DNA of 64,000 nucleotides from MED-G105 sp050331095 (GTDB lineage: Bacteria > Pseudomonadota > Alphaproteobacteria > Caulobacterales > Parvularculaceae), in NCBI GenBank assembly GCA_050331095.1, contig JBHJHE010000022.1, positions 1-64,000 of the forward strand, given 5' to 3'. Of this stretch, positions 25,065 through 35,417 are shown in pieces. Positions within the stretch are counted from its first letter, which is position 1. Every line of letters starts with the position of its first letter. The notes beneath the pieces are model-generated. The model was not told the origin of the DNA and ran no database searches. It saw nothing but the letters and a program-made list of their open reading frames with translations. The position numbers were made by a program, and so were the translations under genes.

Positions 25065-26284
25065 AACTTAATCGAACTCTCGATGACGCCGGTGAAAGCT
25101 TCGTCCTGGCCGCCGGCCGCCACGGGCCGATTCGCCTCGACGAATTGCGCCGCCGCGCCGATGGTCACGCCGCGGGCGACGAAAAACGTCACGCCCGCCT
25201 GCGCCGTTTGCGTGTCCTGGAACAGGGTCGGGTCCGCCTGAGCGGGGCCGATCAGGTCGGCCTCCGAGCGGCCATACCCGAGAGAGAAGCCCCAGTCGCC
25301 GCGGTCGTCGCCCGTCTGAAAGGTGATGCCCGCGTCGAAGGCGAGGTAGCTGTCGTCCTCGGTGTTGGCGAGGCCGGCGTTGGTCGTCTTAATCGATCCG
25401 CCGACAGTGATGCCGCGAAAGCCGAGATTGAGGCCAAGGGACAGCGCCTCGTAATCGCCGAATATCGGTTCGTCGACGAGGCTGCGTTCGTCCGCAGTGA
25501 CGTAGCTTGCGCCAAGGCCGAGAAACAGGCCCTCGGTCGCGCCGACCTTGATCTCTTTCTGATAATACAGCGCCGCCTCGATAACGTCGTCCCAGCTAGA
25601 GTCCTCGGGAACGAGAAGGCCCTCCGGCGTGATCAGCAGACGGCCCTCGGGCGCGCAGGCGCCGTCCGCGCAGCTCGGCAGAGTCGGGCTGTAGCTGACG
25701 CCCAACTGAACGCCGCCAAGCACGCCGCCGAAAGCGTTGGCCGGCGGCAGATAAGAAATCTTCGTCGCCTGACCGGAAAAATCGTTGATCGTGTGAACGT
25801 CGTTGAGGCCGGTGAGGTCGGTTCTCCAGTCGTTGACGTTGAACGCGCGGAACAGCGTCGGCGCTTTCACCGCCAGCGTCCGCGCGACGCCTTCGGTGCG
25901 TCCGACGTTGACCCGGCCGAAGCCGCCGCGAGCGTAGGCGTAGGCGCTTTGGAGAAAAGCGTCGGAGCCGTTAGGCGCGACGCCGCGCGGGCCGCCGATA
26001 AGAAGCCCCGTGAAGCGGCCGCCGGCGAACAGCCGGTCCGGCTGCTGCCCGTCGAGCCGGCCTTCCAGTATCGCGCCGACCTCGACACCACTTTGAAAGA
26101 CGGTGGAGGCGTTCACGCGGACTTCGGCGTCGAGATCCGCGGCGTCCTCGCCGTCGCTGACGCCGGCTACGACGCTCGCGTCGCCTTCGACGTCGACCTC
26201 GATCGGATCGGCGGCGAACGCGGCCCACGGCGCCAAGCTCGCGCTTAGCGCGAGGCCCGTCATATGCCGCTTCGTCAGCTTCAC
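25061..26284 (-). CDS. Outer-membrane porin-like beta-barrel protein
   Basis: 407 aa from GTG 26284, preceded by GAGGA; signal peptide VKLTKRHMTGLALSASLAPWAAFAA. The mature protein has alternating beta-strand patterns, GGPRGVAPNGSDAFLQSAY, GFGRVNVGRTEGVARTL, and ends in a terminal Phe (VIESSIKF), the outer-membrane insertion signal. It fits the Gram-negative general porin (Porin_4-like) group. It probably allows diffusion of small solutes. Confidence 0.85.
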   Translation of the reverse strand: MKLTKRHMTGLALSASLAPWAAFAADPIEVDVEGDASVVAGVSDGEDAADLDAEVRVNASTVFQSGVEVGAILEGRLDGQQPDRLFAGGRFTGLLIGGPRGVAPNGSDAFLQSAYAYARGGFGRVNVGRTEGVARTLAVKAPTLFRAFNVNDWRTDLTGLNDVHTINDFSGQATKISYLPPANAFGGVLGGVQLGVSYSPTLPSCADGACAPEGRLLITPEGLLVPEDSSWDDVIEAALYYQKEIKVGATEGLFLGLGASYVTADERSLVDEPIFGDYEALSLGLNLGFRGITVGGSIKTTNAGLANTEDDSYLAFDAGITFQTGDDRGDWGFSLGYGRSEADLIGPAQADPTLFQDTQTAQAGVTFFVARGVTIGAAAQFVEANRPVAAGGQDEAFTGVIESSIKF

Positions 26285-26598
26285 CGGATCCGACGTCCTC
26301 GTTGCGCAGTTCACGTCAACAAACGCTCGGGTCACACGTAGTGACCGTTGCGTAGAAGCAAACGCCACACCAAAAAATTTAACGCAACAACAAACCATGC
26401 GAAACCGCCGCGCGAGCCAAAGGCCGCGGTCGGCTGCACGCTGTCTCCCAATAATGGCGATATGCCGCCGGGTCAGGGGCGGTCAAGCGGCGAGGGTCTG
26501 CGTGAGTTGTGTCGCGCGCGGTTTGTGGTAGCAAAACCACGGGGTTCGAGGGGCTGTCGCGCGCGCGGCGAGCGGCGCAAGTCGAAGAGATTTGGTGG
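26285..26598. other. Divergent intergenic region, porin / DUF3576
   Basis: About 314 bases with no convincing ORF. The part near 26320-26400 is AT-richer (CAAAAAATTTAACGCAACAACAAAC region) and likely holds the porin promoter. A small inverted repeat GTGGT-AGCAAA-ACCAC lies near 26524-26540. Nothing else is recognised. Confidence 0.35.
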
Positions 26599-27114
26599 AT
26601 GGATAAAACTGCGGTCTCGAATACCGTCGCTTGCGCAACGCCTGCGTGCGCGCCGTCTCCGGGCGCGGGCAGGGCGCTTTTCGCCGCCTGTGCCGCCGCG
26701 ATTCTCGCCGCCTGCGCCGGCGGCGGCGCGAAAGACGAACGCGACGCGCCGCTGGCGAGCTACTCGCTCGGCGCGGAGGGCGCGAGCGCGTCGACCGTCA
26801 ACCGCTATCTTTGGGCCGCGTCCCTCGAGACGATCGACTTCCTGCCGGTCTTTTCGGCCGACCCCATCGCCGGGCTCGTGATCACGGACTGGTACGCCAA
26901 TCCGGAAAGCCCGCAGGAGCGATTTAAGGTGTCGGTCTACATTCTCGACAGCGCGTTGCGCGCCGATGCGTTGCGCGTCTCCGTTTTCCGGCAATTGCAG
27001 AGCCCCGATGGCCCCTGGATCGACGCGACAGTCAACCCGGCGACCGCGCGCGAGATCGAGAACGCCATTTTGACGCGCGCGCGCGAACTGCGCCTCAATC
27101 AGATCGACGGTTAA
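26599..27114 (+). CDS. DUF3576 lipoprotein
   Basis: 171 aa from ATG 26599. Hydrophobic leader with a lipobox-like ILAACAGG, then the DUF3576 core: NRYLWAASLETIDFLPV, DPIAGLVITDWYANP, ERFKVSVYILDS, LRADALRVSVFRQ and NAILTRARELRL. DUF3576 proteins are conserved next to leuS-lptE-holA in alphaproteobacteria and are presumed envelope lipoproteins. Function not established. Confidence 0.9.
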   Translation: MDKTAVSNTVACATPACAPSPGAGRALFAACAAAILAACAGGGAKDERDAPLASYSLGAEGASASTVNRYLWAASLETIDFLPVFSADPIAGLVITDWYANPESPQERFKVSVYILDSALRADALRVSVFRQLQSPDGPWIDATVNPATAREIENAILTRARELRLNQIDG

Positions 27115-27214
27115 GCTCGACGCCGCGAGCCGATATCGACATCTTGCCGACGCTGGCCGGTCATGGCTCACCGCCCGGCGGCCGCCGACGGCCGGCCAAC
27201 CCCCGTGATGGGCG

Positions 27215-29971
27215 ATGACCCGATACAACCCCAAAGAGACGGAGCCGAAATGGCGGGCGAAGTGGGCCGCGGCGAACGCGTTCGCACCGCGCGACGATGC
27301 GAGCCTGCCGAAACACTACGTCCTCGAGATGTTCCCGTACCCGGCGGGCCGGACTCACATCGGCCTCGTCCGCAACTACGCGATGGGCGACGTCGTGGCG
27401 CGCTTCAAACGCGCCCGCGGCTTCAACGTCCTGCATCCCATGGGATGGGACGCGTTCGGCATGCCGGCGGAGAACGCGGCGATGCAGACCGGCGCGCACC
27501 CTAAGGACTGGACCTACGCCAACATCGACGCGATGCGCGAGCAGCTGAAAGGCATCGGCCTTTCGATCGACTGGTCGCGCGAATTCGCCACCTGCGACCC
27601 GGAATACTACGCCCACCAACAAAAGCTTTTCCTCGACTTTTGGCGCGCCGGTCTCGTCGAGCGCCGTGAAAGCGACGTCAATTGGGACCCGGTCGACATG
27701 ACCGTTCTCGCCAACGAGCAGGTGATCGACGGCAAAGGCTGGCGCTCGGGCGCGCCCGTCGAGCGGCGCAAGCTGTCGCAATGGTTCCTGAAGATCACCG
27801 ACAAGGCGGACGATCTTCTGACCGCGCTTGACGACGGGCGGCTCGACGGATGGCCGGACAATGTCCGCCTGATGCAACGCAACTGGATCGGCAAATCGAA
27901 GGGTCTGACGATGACCTTCCGCTTCGCCGACGGCGCCGAAGCGCCGGGCGGGGAGGGGATCGAGATCTACACGACGCGTCCCGACACGCTCTTCGGCGCT
28001 TCGTTCGTGGCGCTCGCGCCGGATCATCCACTGTCGAAGACGCTCGCGGCGAACGACGCGCCGCTCGCCGAGTTCGCCGCCGAATGCCAGCGCGTCGGCA
28101 CGTCGGAGGAGGCGATCGAAAAAGCCGACAAGAAGGGCCTCGACACGGGCCTGCGCGTCGCCCATCCGTTCGTCAGTGGAAAGACGCTGCCGGTCTACGT
28201 CGCGAACTTCATCCTCATGGGCTACGGAACGGGCGCGATTTTCGGCTGCCCGGCCCACGACCAGCGCGACCTCGATTTCGCCCGGAAGTAAGGGCTTGAG
28301 GTGACGCCGGTCGTTCTACCGCCCGACGCCGACGCCGCGACGTTCGAGATCGGCGACGAGCCTTATGTGGGATCCGGACGGCTTTACAATTCCGATTTCC
28401 TCGACGGCCTCAACGTGGGCGAGGGGATCAAGGCGGCCATCGCCCGCGTCGAGGAGATGGGCGTCGGGCGCGCGACCACGAACTACCGCCTGCGAGACTG
28501 GGGCGTCTCCCGCCAGCGCTATTGGGGTTGCCCGATCCCCGCGATCCACTGCGAGACGTGCGGCGTCGTTCCGGTTCCCGACGATCAGCTTCCCGTGCGC
28601 CTGCCGGAGGTCGACGCCGCCGAATTCAGGATCCCCGGCAACCCGCTTGACCGCGCGGCCGACTGGAAGTCGGTCGCCTGCCCGAAATGCGGCGGCCCGG
28701 CCCGGCGCGAGACCGACACGTTCGACACCTTCATGGATTCAAGCTGGTACTTCGCAAGGTTCGCGGCGGCGCGCGACGACGCGCCGGTGGATAAGGCGCT
28801 TGCGGACTACTGGCTGCCCGTAGACCAATACATCGGCGGGATCGAACACGCGATCCTCCACCTCCTTTACGCGCGCTTTTTCACCCGGGCGATGAAGGAC
28901 ACGGAACACTTGTCGCTCGACGAGCCGTTCGCGAACCTTTTCACCCAAGGGATGGTGACGCATGAAACTTACAAGGACTGGAAGGGTGACTGGATCCCGC
29001 CGGAGTGGATCCACCGCAGGTCGCTTGAGTGGTTTCGTCAGCAAGGTATCGATCCGGTACTAGCGGTGCGTGAGTTAAGTGGCGAGATCGGCGATACCCG
29101 CATGCGCGACGAGCGCGTCGACCCTACCCTAGAGCGTAGGTTCAATGCACAGACCGAACGCCTGAACCAAGTCGTGTTCCACGACGACGGCGAAACACTT
29201 CTGACCGAAGGCTCTTTTGGATTTAATCCAGTTATTATCGGCCCCATCGAAAAAATGTCGAAGTCGAAGCGCAACGTCGTTTCGCCGGAGGCGATCGCGG
29301 AGACCTACGGCGCCGACGCCGCGCGGTGGTTCATGCTCTCCGACTCCCCGCCCGAGCGCGACGTCGAGTGGACGGACGCCGGCGTCGCCGGCGCCTGGAA
29401 GCTCGTGAACCGGCTCTGGGAGACCGTCGAGGCGGGCGTCGAGGCGATCGAGGCGGCTGGGTCCGCGGCCGGGGCGTCCTCGAGCGCCGCGAGCCTCAGT
29501 CTGAGCCGTGCGACGCACGCCGCGATCGCGGGCGTCACGGACGACATAGAAAACTTCCGCTTCAACAAAGCGATCGCGCGGCTTTACGAGTTCTCCAACG
29601 CCCTGCGGCGCGCCGGCAACGTCGATCCATCCACGCGCCGCGAAGCGCTCGTGGCGCTAACGAAGCTGATCGCGCCGTTCACGCCGCATCTCGCCGAGGA
29701 GTGCTGGGCGGCGCTCGGCGGCGCAGGGTTCGTGTGCGACGCGGGTTGGCCCGAGGCCGACGCGGCGATGCTCGTCCGCGACGCCGTCACGCTTGCGGTG
29801 CAGGTGAACGGCAAGCGCCGGGCGGAGATCGAAGTCGCGGCCGACGCCGACGCCGCCGCCATCGAGGCCGCCGCGCTTGAGCTCGCCGACGTCAAACGCC
29901 ATCTCGGCGACGCGCCGCCGCGCAAGGTGATCGTCGTGCCGGGCCGCATCGTCAATATCGTCGCCGGTTAG
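27215..29971 (+). pseudogene. leuS: Leucyl-tRNA synthetase interrupted by an in-frame TAA
   Basis: The reading frame from ATG 27215 to TAG 29971 encodes a whole class Ia LeuRS (about 918 codons) except for one TAA at 28289-28291. N-terminal part: FPYPAGRTHIGLVRNY (HIGH region), HPMGWDAFGMPAENAA, CP1 editing domain with TTRPDTLFGASFVALAP and GTGAIFGCPAHDQRD. After the stop, in the same frame: GLEVTPVVLPP, RYWGCPIPAIHC, DSSWYFARF, KMSKSKRNVV, anticodon domain and C-terminus. The stop replaces the tyrosine usually found in ARKYG. A GTG at 28301 with AAGGG six bases upstream could restart translation, giving a 358-aa plus a 556-aa pair. Single-base change, sequencing error or genuine split are all possible. 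Confidence 0.85.
28290..28303 (+). promoter_or_regulatory. SD-like sequence and GTG restart inside leuS
   Basis: Directly after and overlapping the in-frame TAA lies AAGGG (28290-28294), followed six bases later by GTG (28301-28303) in the leuS frame. This is a usable ribosome binding site for the C-terminal LeuRS half and would permit a split enzyme. In an intact gene the same bases would simply be coding, so the match may be chance. Confidence 0.35.
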
Positions 29972-29998
29972 GGCGCGCTGATCGGGAGGAAATCCGAC

Positions 29999-30517
29999 AT
30001 GAGGCTTTCGACCGCCATGATCCGCATCGCCGCGGCGTCTGCGTGCCTCCTATTGTCCGCATGCGGATTTCGACCGGTGTACGCCGTCGCCTCGGAGAAC
30101 GCCGACATCGCCAACGGCGGATTACGTTCGGTCGAAGTCGCCGACATCGCGGCCGCCGACACCGTCGAACCCTATTTGCGGCGGGCTCTCATCCGCCGCG
30201 CGGCCCGCGAGGGCGGCCGGTATCTGCTGTCGCTCAACGCCCGCGAGACGGCGGTGCCGCTTTCCGTACAGATCGACGCCTCCGTCACCCGATACAACTA
30301 CACGCTCAACGCGCGCTACACGTTGATCGACCAGGAGACCGGCCAGCGCATTTCGGGACGAGCGAGATCGATCGCGTCGTTCAACGTGATTTCGTCGCAG
30401 TACTCCACTCTTTTCGCGGAGAACGCGGCGCGGGAGAAAGCCGCGAACGCCCTGATCGAAGACATCGCGCGCGACATCCTTCAACGGATCGTCGACCGCT
30501 CGAACGACGACGCCTAG
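29999..30517 (+). CDS. lptE: LPS-assembly lipoprotein LptE
   Basis: 172 aa, ATG 29999 after GGGAGGAAATCCGAC. Lipoprotein signal with LLSAC (Cys22) followed by GFRPVYA, the alphaproteobacterial LptE hallmark. The rest fits the family: VTRYNYTLNARYTLID and ASFNVISSQYSTLFAENAAREKA type segments. LptE plugs the LptD barrel that inserts LPS in the outer membrane. Sits in the conserved leuS-lptE-holA order. Confidence 0.92.
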   Translation: MRLSTAMIRIAAASACLLLSACGFRPVYAVASENADIANGGLRSVEVADIAAADTVEPYLRRALIRRAAREGGRYLLSLNARETAVPLSVQIDASVTRYNYTLNARYTLIDQETGQRISGRARSIASFNVISSQYSTLFAENAAREKAANALIEDIARDILQRIVDRSNDDA

Positions 30518-30537
30518 ACCGGTCGCGCCGTCGCCGC

Positions 30538-31596
30538 ATGCCCGCCCTTAAAGGCAAATCGATCGACGCGTTTTTCGCCCGGCGCGATACGAACGTCTAC
30601 GCAGCCCTCGTTTTCGGTCCCGACGCTGGCCTCGTTCGCGAACGGGCCGAGGCGCTCGCCCGTTCCGTCGTCGAAGATTTGCGGGACCCGTTCAATGTCG
30701 TCGACTTCACCGACAACGACCTCAAGGGCTCGCCCGCGCGGCTTGCGGAGGAAGCCGAGGCGTTGTCGTTCGTCGGCGGCGAGCGATTGATCCGTCTACG
30801 AACGCAAGGGGACGTCGCGGCGCCGGCGTTGAAGATCCTCATCGACGGCGTCGAAGGCGGACGATTGAAGTCGAACGCGTTCGTCGTGGTCGAAGGGGGC
30901 GACCTTCAAAAAGCGTCGAAACTGCGCAAGGCGTTCGAGAGCGCCAAGACGGCCGTGGCGATTCCTTGCTATGCGGATGATCCGCGCGACGTCGCCGACA
31001 TCGCGGAGGCCGCGGCGCGCAAGGAGGGCCTTACTTTCGAGCCGGATGCGCTGGAGCGCCTCGTTGCCCTGACGGGAGAAGACCGCGGCGTCAGCCGCGC
31101 CGAGATCGATAAGCTGTTGCTCTACGTCGGACCATCCGATTCGCGCGAGGGCGACGCCGTCACCCTGGCGCACGTCGACGCGGCGCTCGCCGACACGCTT
31201 GAAGACGCCTTCGACGACGCGGCCGACGCCGCGGCGGACGGCGCGGCCGCGCGGCTTGCGGTCAGTCTCGGCCGCTTGCGCGCTCAAGGGGCGAGCCCGA
31301 TCGCGCTCATTCGCGCTTTGCAACGCAATCTCGCCGTCGTCGCCGCGGCTCGGTCCGCCGTCGACGCGGGGGCGAGCCCGACGGACGCCGTCGCGCGCCT
31401 GCGCCCGCCGGTGTTCTTCAAGCGCCGCGCGGCCCTCGCGCGCCGGGCCGCCCGGTGGCGGGCCGGCGCGATCGCCGCTGCGCTGGACGCGTTGCAGGAG
31501 GCGGGACTCGCGGCGAAGCGAGCCGGCGCGCCGCAACGCGAGATCGCCGAGCGCGCGGCGGTCGCCATCGCAAAAAAGGCCGCGCGAAGCGCCTGA
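30538..31596 (+). CDS. holA: DNA polymerase III subunit delta HolA
   Basis: 352 aa from ATG 30538. Clamp-loader delta: ALVFGPDAGLVRERAEALAR near the N-terminus, LSFVGGERLIRLR, a KLRKAFE segment, GLTFEPDALERLVALTGEDRG, and FKRRAALARRAARW in the C-terminal collar domain. HolA opens the beta clamp during replication. Starts 20 bp after lptE, as in related genomes. Confidence 0.93.
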   Translation: MPALKGKSIDAFFARRDTNVYAALVFGPDAGLVRERAEALARSVVEDLRDPFNVVDFTDNDLKGSPARLAEEAEALSFVGGERLIRLRTQGDVAAPALKILIDGVEGGRLKSNAFVVVEGGDLQKASKLRKAFESAKTAVAIPCYADDPRDVADIAEAAARKEGLTFEPDALERLVALTGEDRGVSRAEIDKLLLYVGPSDSREGDAVTLAHVDAALADTLEDAFDDAADAAADGAAARLAVSLGRLRAQGASPIALIRALQRNLAVVAAARSAVDAGASPTDAVARLRPPVFFKRRAALARRAARWRAGAIAAALDALQEAGLAAKRAGAPQREIAERAAVAIAKKAARSA

Positions 31597-31626
31597 TCGG
31601 CGCGGCTCCTGCAAGCGTCGGTCGCG

Positions 31627-32319
31627 ATGGCCGACCCGCTGTTTCAATTCCTCCCGTTTCGGCTAAGCGGCGCGACAAGGCTGGCGTTCCTCGTCGGCGC
31701 GGGCGTCGTGTTGGCGTCGGCCCTGGCGATCGCGGAGATCAAGGGCGCGCGCCCGGCGTCACGGCTTGAAGAGCGCGGCGACGTTCAAATCGCCGTCGAC
31801 GAGGGGCCGAAAGGCGCGAGCTTCCGAGTCCACAACGCCGGCGCCCGTCGGCAGCGCGTCACGATCGCTATCGGCGCGCTCACCGCAGACGGCGCGCGCA
31901 ACGCGGCGACGCTCACCTATGTGCTGAGGCCGTTCGAAATCGGTCCGCGACGCCGCCTGGCGGACATTGGCCGGGAAGGCGGTTGGATCGTCAGTTGGAC
32001 GGCGGAGCCGGTCGACGACCGCGAGCCGCTTGCGAGCGCATGGCTTGAGCGGCCGTTGACGCCGTTTCACCGCGCGCCGCCGTCATACCCGGTCGCGTGC
32101 GCCGAGAAATCCCGACGCGTCGAGCGCGTCGTCCTGCGATACGATGTGGATGCCCGCGGGCGACCGGGCGCCGCGGCGATCGTCGACGGCCCGCCTTGCC
32201 TCGGCGCGGCGGCCCGGCGCGCGAGCCGCGGATGGCGCTATGCGCCGGCGTTACGGGACGGCGCGCCCCACGCGGTGCGCGCCGTCGAAACCGTCGTCAC
32301 TTTTGAGCGTAAGTCCTAA
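31627..32319 (+). CDS. TonB C-terminal-domain protein
   Basis: 230 aa. One N-terminal membrane segment (LAFLVGAGVVLASALAIAEI) and a C-terminal TonB-like domain (about 155-228): PPSYPVACAEKSRRVERVVL, YDVDARGRPGAAAIVDGPPC, ASRGWRYAPAL, VETVVTFE. Probably energises an outer-membrane transporter or is a TonB paralogue with a non-standard middle part lacking the usual Pro-rich linker. Its stop overlaps that of the convergent membrane gene. Confidence 0.75.
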   Translation: MADPLFQFLPFRLSGATRLAFLVGAGVVLASALAIAEIKGARPASRLEERGDVQIAVDEGPKGASFRVHNAGARRQRVTIAIGALTADGARNAATLTYVLRPFEIGPRRRLADIGREGGWIVSWTAEPVDDREPLASAWLERPLTPFHRAPPSYPVACAEKSRRVERVVLRYDVDARGRPGAAAIVDGPPCLGAAARRASRGWRYAPALRDGAPHAVRAVETVVTFERKS

Positions 32320-32711
32320 GCGGCCCAGCGGTAGATGAAGTAGAGCGTCAGCCACACGGACGCGTAAGCGGCGAGTTTCAACGCCGACCCGCGCGCGCCC
32401 TCGCTGACGATCTCCCGTGCGGCGCCCGTCGCGGAAAACCTTGCGAACATGTAGATCCCGAAGACCGCAGCGAAGCCCGTGCCGAGGAACACGAAGTCGA
32501 GCACGATGGTGATCGCCGTCCGGCCGGACGCTTCGAAAAGCCCGAAAAACGGCAGGAACGACGCGAAAAACCAAATCCCGAGGATCGGCGTCGCCACCGT
32601 CCAGGCCGTAATCCGGTTGATATCGGTCTTGAGGTTGCTCGTATAAACGCTCTGGTGAGTCGTGGGGCCCTGGCTCGGCGAGCCCGCCGCGGTGAACGCG
32701 TTCGTCTGCAT
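32316..32711 (-). CDS. Small inner-membrane protein (131 aa), unknown
   Basis: ATG 32711 preceded by GGAGGCGGATCAAG, a strong RBS. Three hydrophobic segments: PILGIWFFASFLPFFGLF, TIVLDFVFLGTGFAAVFGIY and LAAYASVWLTLYFIYRWA. Topology suggests a polytopic membrane protein; no family recognised. Downstream of parB on the same strand but separated by ~119 bp. Confidence 0.65.
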   Translation of the reverse strand: MQTNAFTAAGSPSQGPTTHQSVYTSNLKTDINRITAWTVATPILGIWFFASFLPFFGLFEASGRTAITIVLDFVFLGTGFAAVFGIYMFARFSATGAAREIVSEGARGSALKLAAYASVWLTLYFIYRWAA

Positions 32712-32830
32712 CTTGATCCGCCTCCGTCTAAGCGCGCACGCGCGCCTCGCCGCCGACCCTAGCATCGCGCGCGAGCCGTTTGAATTTTTTTACGCCGCGC
32801 TTTGTCAATTAATCTTGACGGTTGGCGCGT

Positions 32831-33868
32831 CTAAACGCCGGCGGCCATTAACCGACGACAGACGTCGTCGAGCTGATCGAGACTGAGATAGGCGAGACTG
32901 ACGACGCCCGCGCCCTTCTTCGTGTGGTCGATCGAGACCTCGAGGCCGAGAGCGGCCGCGAGGTCGGCCTCTAGCGCGCGGGTGTCGGCGTCCTTCTTGA
33001 CCGACGCAAGGCCCGCCGCGAGGCCGCCGCTTGGCTTCGTCTCATCCGCAGCGGCCGCGCCCGGCGCGCCGGGCTTAGCCTTCGCTGTCCCCTTCGCCTT
33101 GCCGGTCGCCGCGTATTGCGCGAGGCGCTCGGTCTCCCGCACGGACAGGCCGCCCTTCACGACGACGACGCACAAATCGTCGGGCTGGGGCGCGGCGAGC
33201 AGCGCCCGCGCGTGGCCCATGGTGAGATCGCCAGCCTTCAGCGCCGTCAGCGTTTTCGGCGGCAAGCCGAGAAGCCGCATCATGTTGGCGACGTGGCTTC
33301 GCGACTTGCCCACCGCCCGCGCGATCGTCTCCTGCGTTCGGCCGTACTGGTCCGCAAGGCGCTGATAGGCCTGCGCCTCTTCGACAGGATTGAGATCGAC
33401 GCGCTGGACGTTTTCGATCAGCGCGATCTCGGCCGCTTCGACGTCCGTCAGCTCCCGGATAATGACGGGGACTTCGTGGATCTTCGCCTTTTGCGCCGCA
33501 CGCCACCGTCGTTCGCCGGCGACGATCTCATAGGCGTCGGGCCCGCGCGGGCGCACCAGGATCGGCTGCAGAACGCCGCGGGCGGCGATCGACGCAGCGA
33601 GCTCGGCGATCGCGTCGTCGCTGAACGAGCGGCGCGGTTGGTCGGGGTTCGGCGAGATGAAGGCGATCGGCAGCTTCGTCGTCGGCCCGAGCGGATCGGC
33701 GCCGCCGCTTTTCGCCGGGGGAGACGGTTCGGGGCGCTGGCGCGGCGCGTCGCCCATGAGCGCGCCAAGGCCGCGACCGAGCCCCGACCGCGACCCCTGC
33801 TTCTGACCGGCCTTCGGACCCGTCTTTTGGTCCGCCGCCGCCTCGTTTTTCGTTTTCACGGCGCCCAT
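32831..33868 (-). CDS. parB: Chromosome partitioning protein ParB
   Basis: 345 aa. Basic N-terminus with SRSGLGRGLGALMG, the ParB/Noc nuclease-like CTPase domain (NPDQPRRSF, GERRWRAAQ, IALIENVQR), the HTH that reads parS (RTQETIARAVGKSRSHVANM) and a C-terminal dimerisation domain. There is an Ala/Lys-rich low-complexity insert (GKAKGTAKAKPGAPGAAA) before the C-terminal part. Binds the four GTTTCACGTGAAAC sites at 35.3-37.8 kb and partitions the origin region with ParA. Confidence 0.96.
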   Translation of the reverse strand: MGAVKTKNEAAADQKTGPKAGQKQGSRSGLGRGLGALMGDAPRQRPEPSPPAKSGGADPLGPTTKLPIAFISPNPDQPRRSFSDDAIAELAASIAARGVLQPILVRPRGPDAYEIVAGERRWRAAQKAKIHEVPVIIRELTDVEAAEIALIENVQRVDLNPVEEAQAYQRLADQYGRTQETIARAVGKSRSHVANMMRLLGLPPKTLTALKAGDLTMGHARALLAAPQPDDLCVVVVKGGLSVRETERLAQYAATGKAKGTAKAKPGAPGAAAADETKPSGGLAAGLASVKKDADTRALEADLAAALGLEVSIDHTKKGAGVVSLAYLSLDQLDDVCRRLMAAGV

Positions 33869-33878
33869 GGCCGCTCCT

Positions 33879-34703
<825 letters not shown>

Positions 34704-34731
34704 GGGGGTCGTCGTCTCCTTTTCGCGCCGG

Positions 34732-35417
34732 CTAATGCGCCGGCTTCGCCGCTCGGCGGGCCTTCGCCCGCTCGTCGACCGCGTTACGCCGCAAGTCCCG
34801 GATCAATAGGACGGCGCTGTCCGGGCTCGTGACGCTCGCACGTCGTTCCACGCTCATATGCCAAGATTTAGTCGCCTCGGTCAATTCGATCGCAACATCT
34901 TGTCCCTTGGTAAGACGAAGAGCGTTCGCGGGCCAGCCAGCGCCTCGACGTAGCCCAGGAGCCGCTTCAGCGGCGCGACGGCGCGCGCGGTGACGATATC
35001 GGGCGGCGGCTCGCTCAGGTTCTCAACCCGGTCGTTGACGACGCGGATCCCAGGAAGGTCCATCGCCTGCGCCGCGGCGGTGAGGAAAGCCGCTTTTTTG
35101 CCCACGCTTTCGACGAGCGTCACGCTAACCGCCCGCGGGGCCAGAAGCGCCGCCAGAACGAGGCCCGGAAAACCGGCGCCGCTGCCGAAGTCCAGGAGCG
35201 TGCGCGCATCCGCAGGAACGTGCTCGGCGAGTTGCGCGCTGTCGGCGTAGTGCCGCGTCCAGCGGTCGGGCATGGTGGCGGGCGCGACGAGATTCATGCG
35301 TTGCGCGCGGTCCACGAACAGCGCGTCGAAGGCGCGCAGCCGCGCCAGCGTTTCACGTGAAACGTCGAAGCGCCGAGCGACGTCCTCCAGGGATCGGAAC
35401 GTCTCGCCGGCGCTCAT
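34732..35417 (-). pseudogene. rsmG: 16S rRNA m7G527 methyltransferase RsmG with a frameshift
   Basis: From ATG 35417 the frame encodes RsmG: HYADSAQLAEHVP, TLLDFGSGAGFPGLVLA (SAM motif I), VTLVESVGKKAAFL, VTARAVAPLKRLLGY. It then shifts near 34909-34914 and stops at 34881 after 178 residues. In the frame one base away the normal C-terminus follows immediately: KGQDVAIELTEATKSWHM, then SPDSAVLLIRDLRR, to a TAG at 34732. The join is explained by loss of one C in GTC(C)TTACC. Total length with the base restored would be 228 aa. Either a sequencing error or a recent mutation. Confidence 0.85.
35350..35363. other. parS centromere site 1 (in rsmG)
   Basis: Perfect 14-bp palindrome GTTTCACGTGAAAC, the universal ParB binding core. 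It lies inside rsmG and is read there as V-S-R-E-T. Confidence 0.95.

Noticed and set aside
28289..28291. Stop codon recoding (selenocysteine or pyrrolysine) in leuS
   Set aside because: The codon is TAA, not TGA or TAG, and no recoding element is visible.
28980..29250. Intein or mobile insert in leuS
   Set aside because: Too short, no splicing-motif residues, no terminal repeats; better seen as a variable leucine-specific domain.
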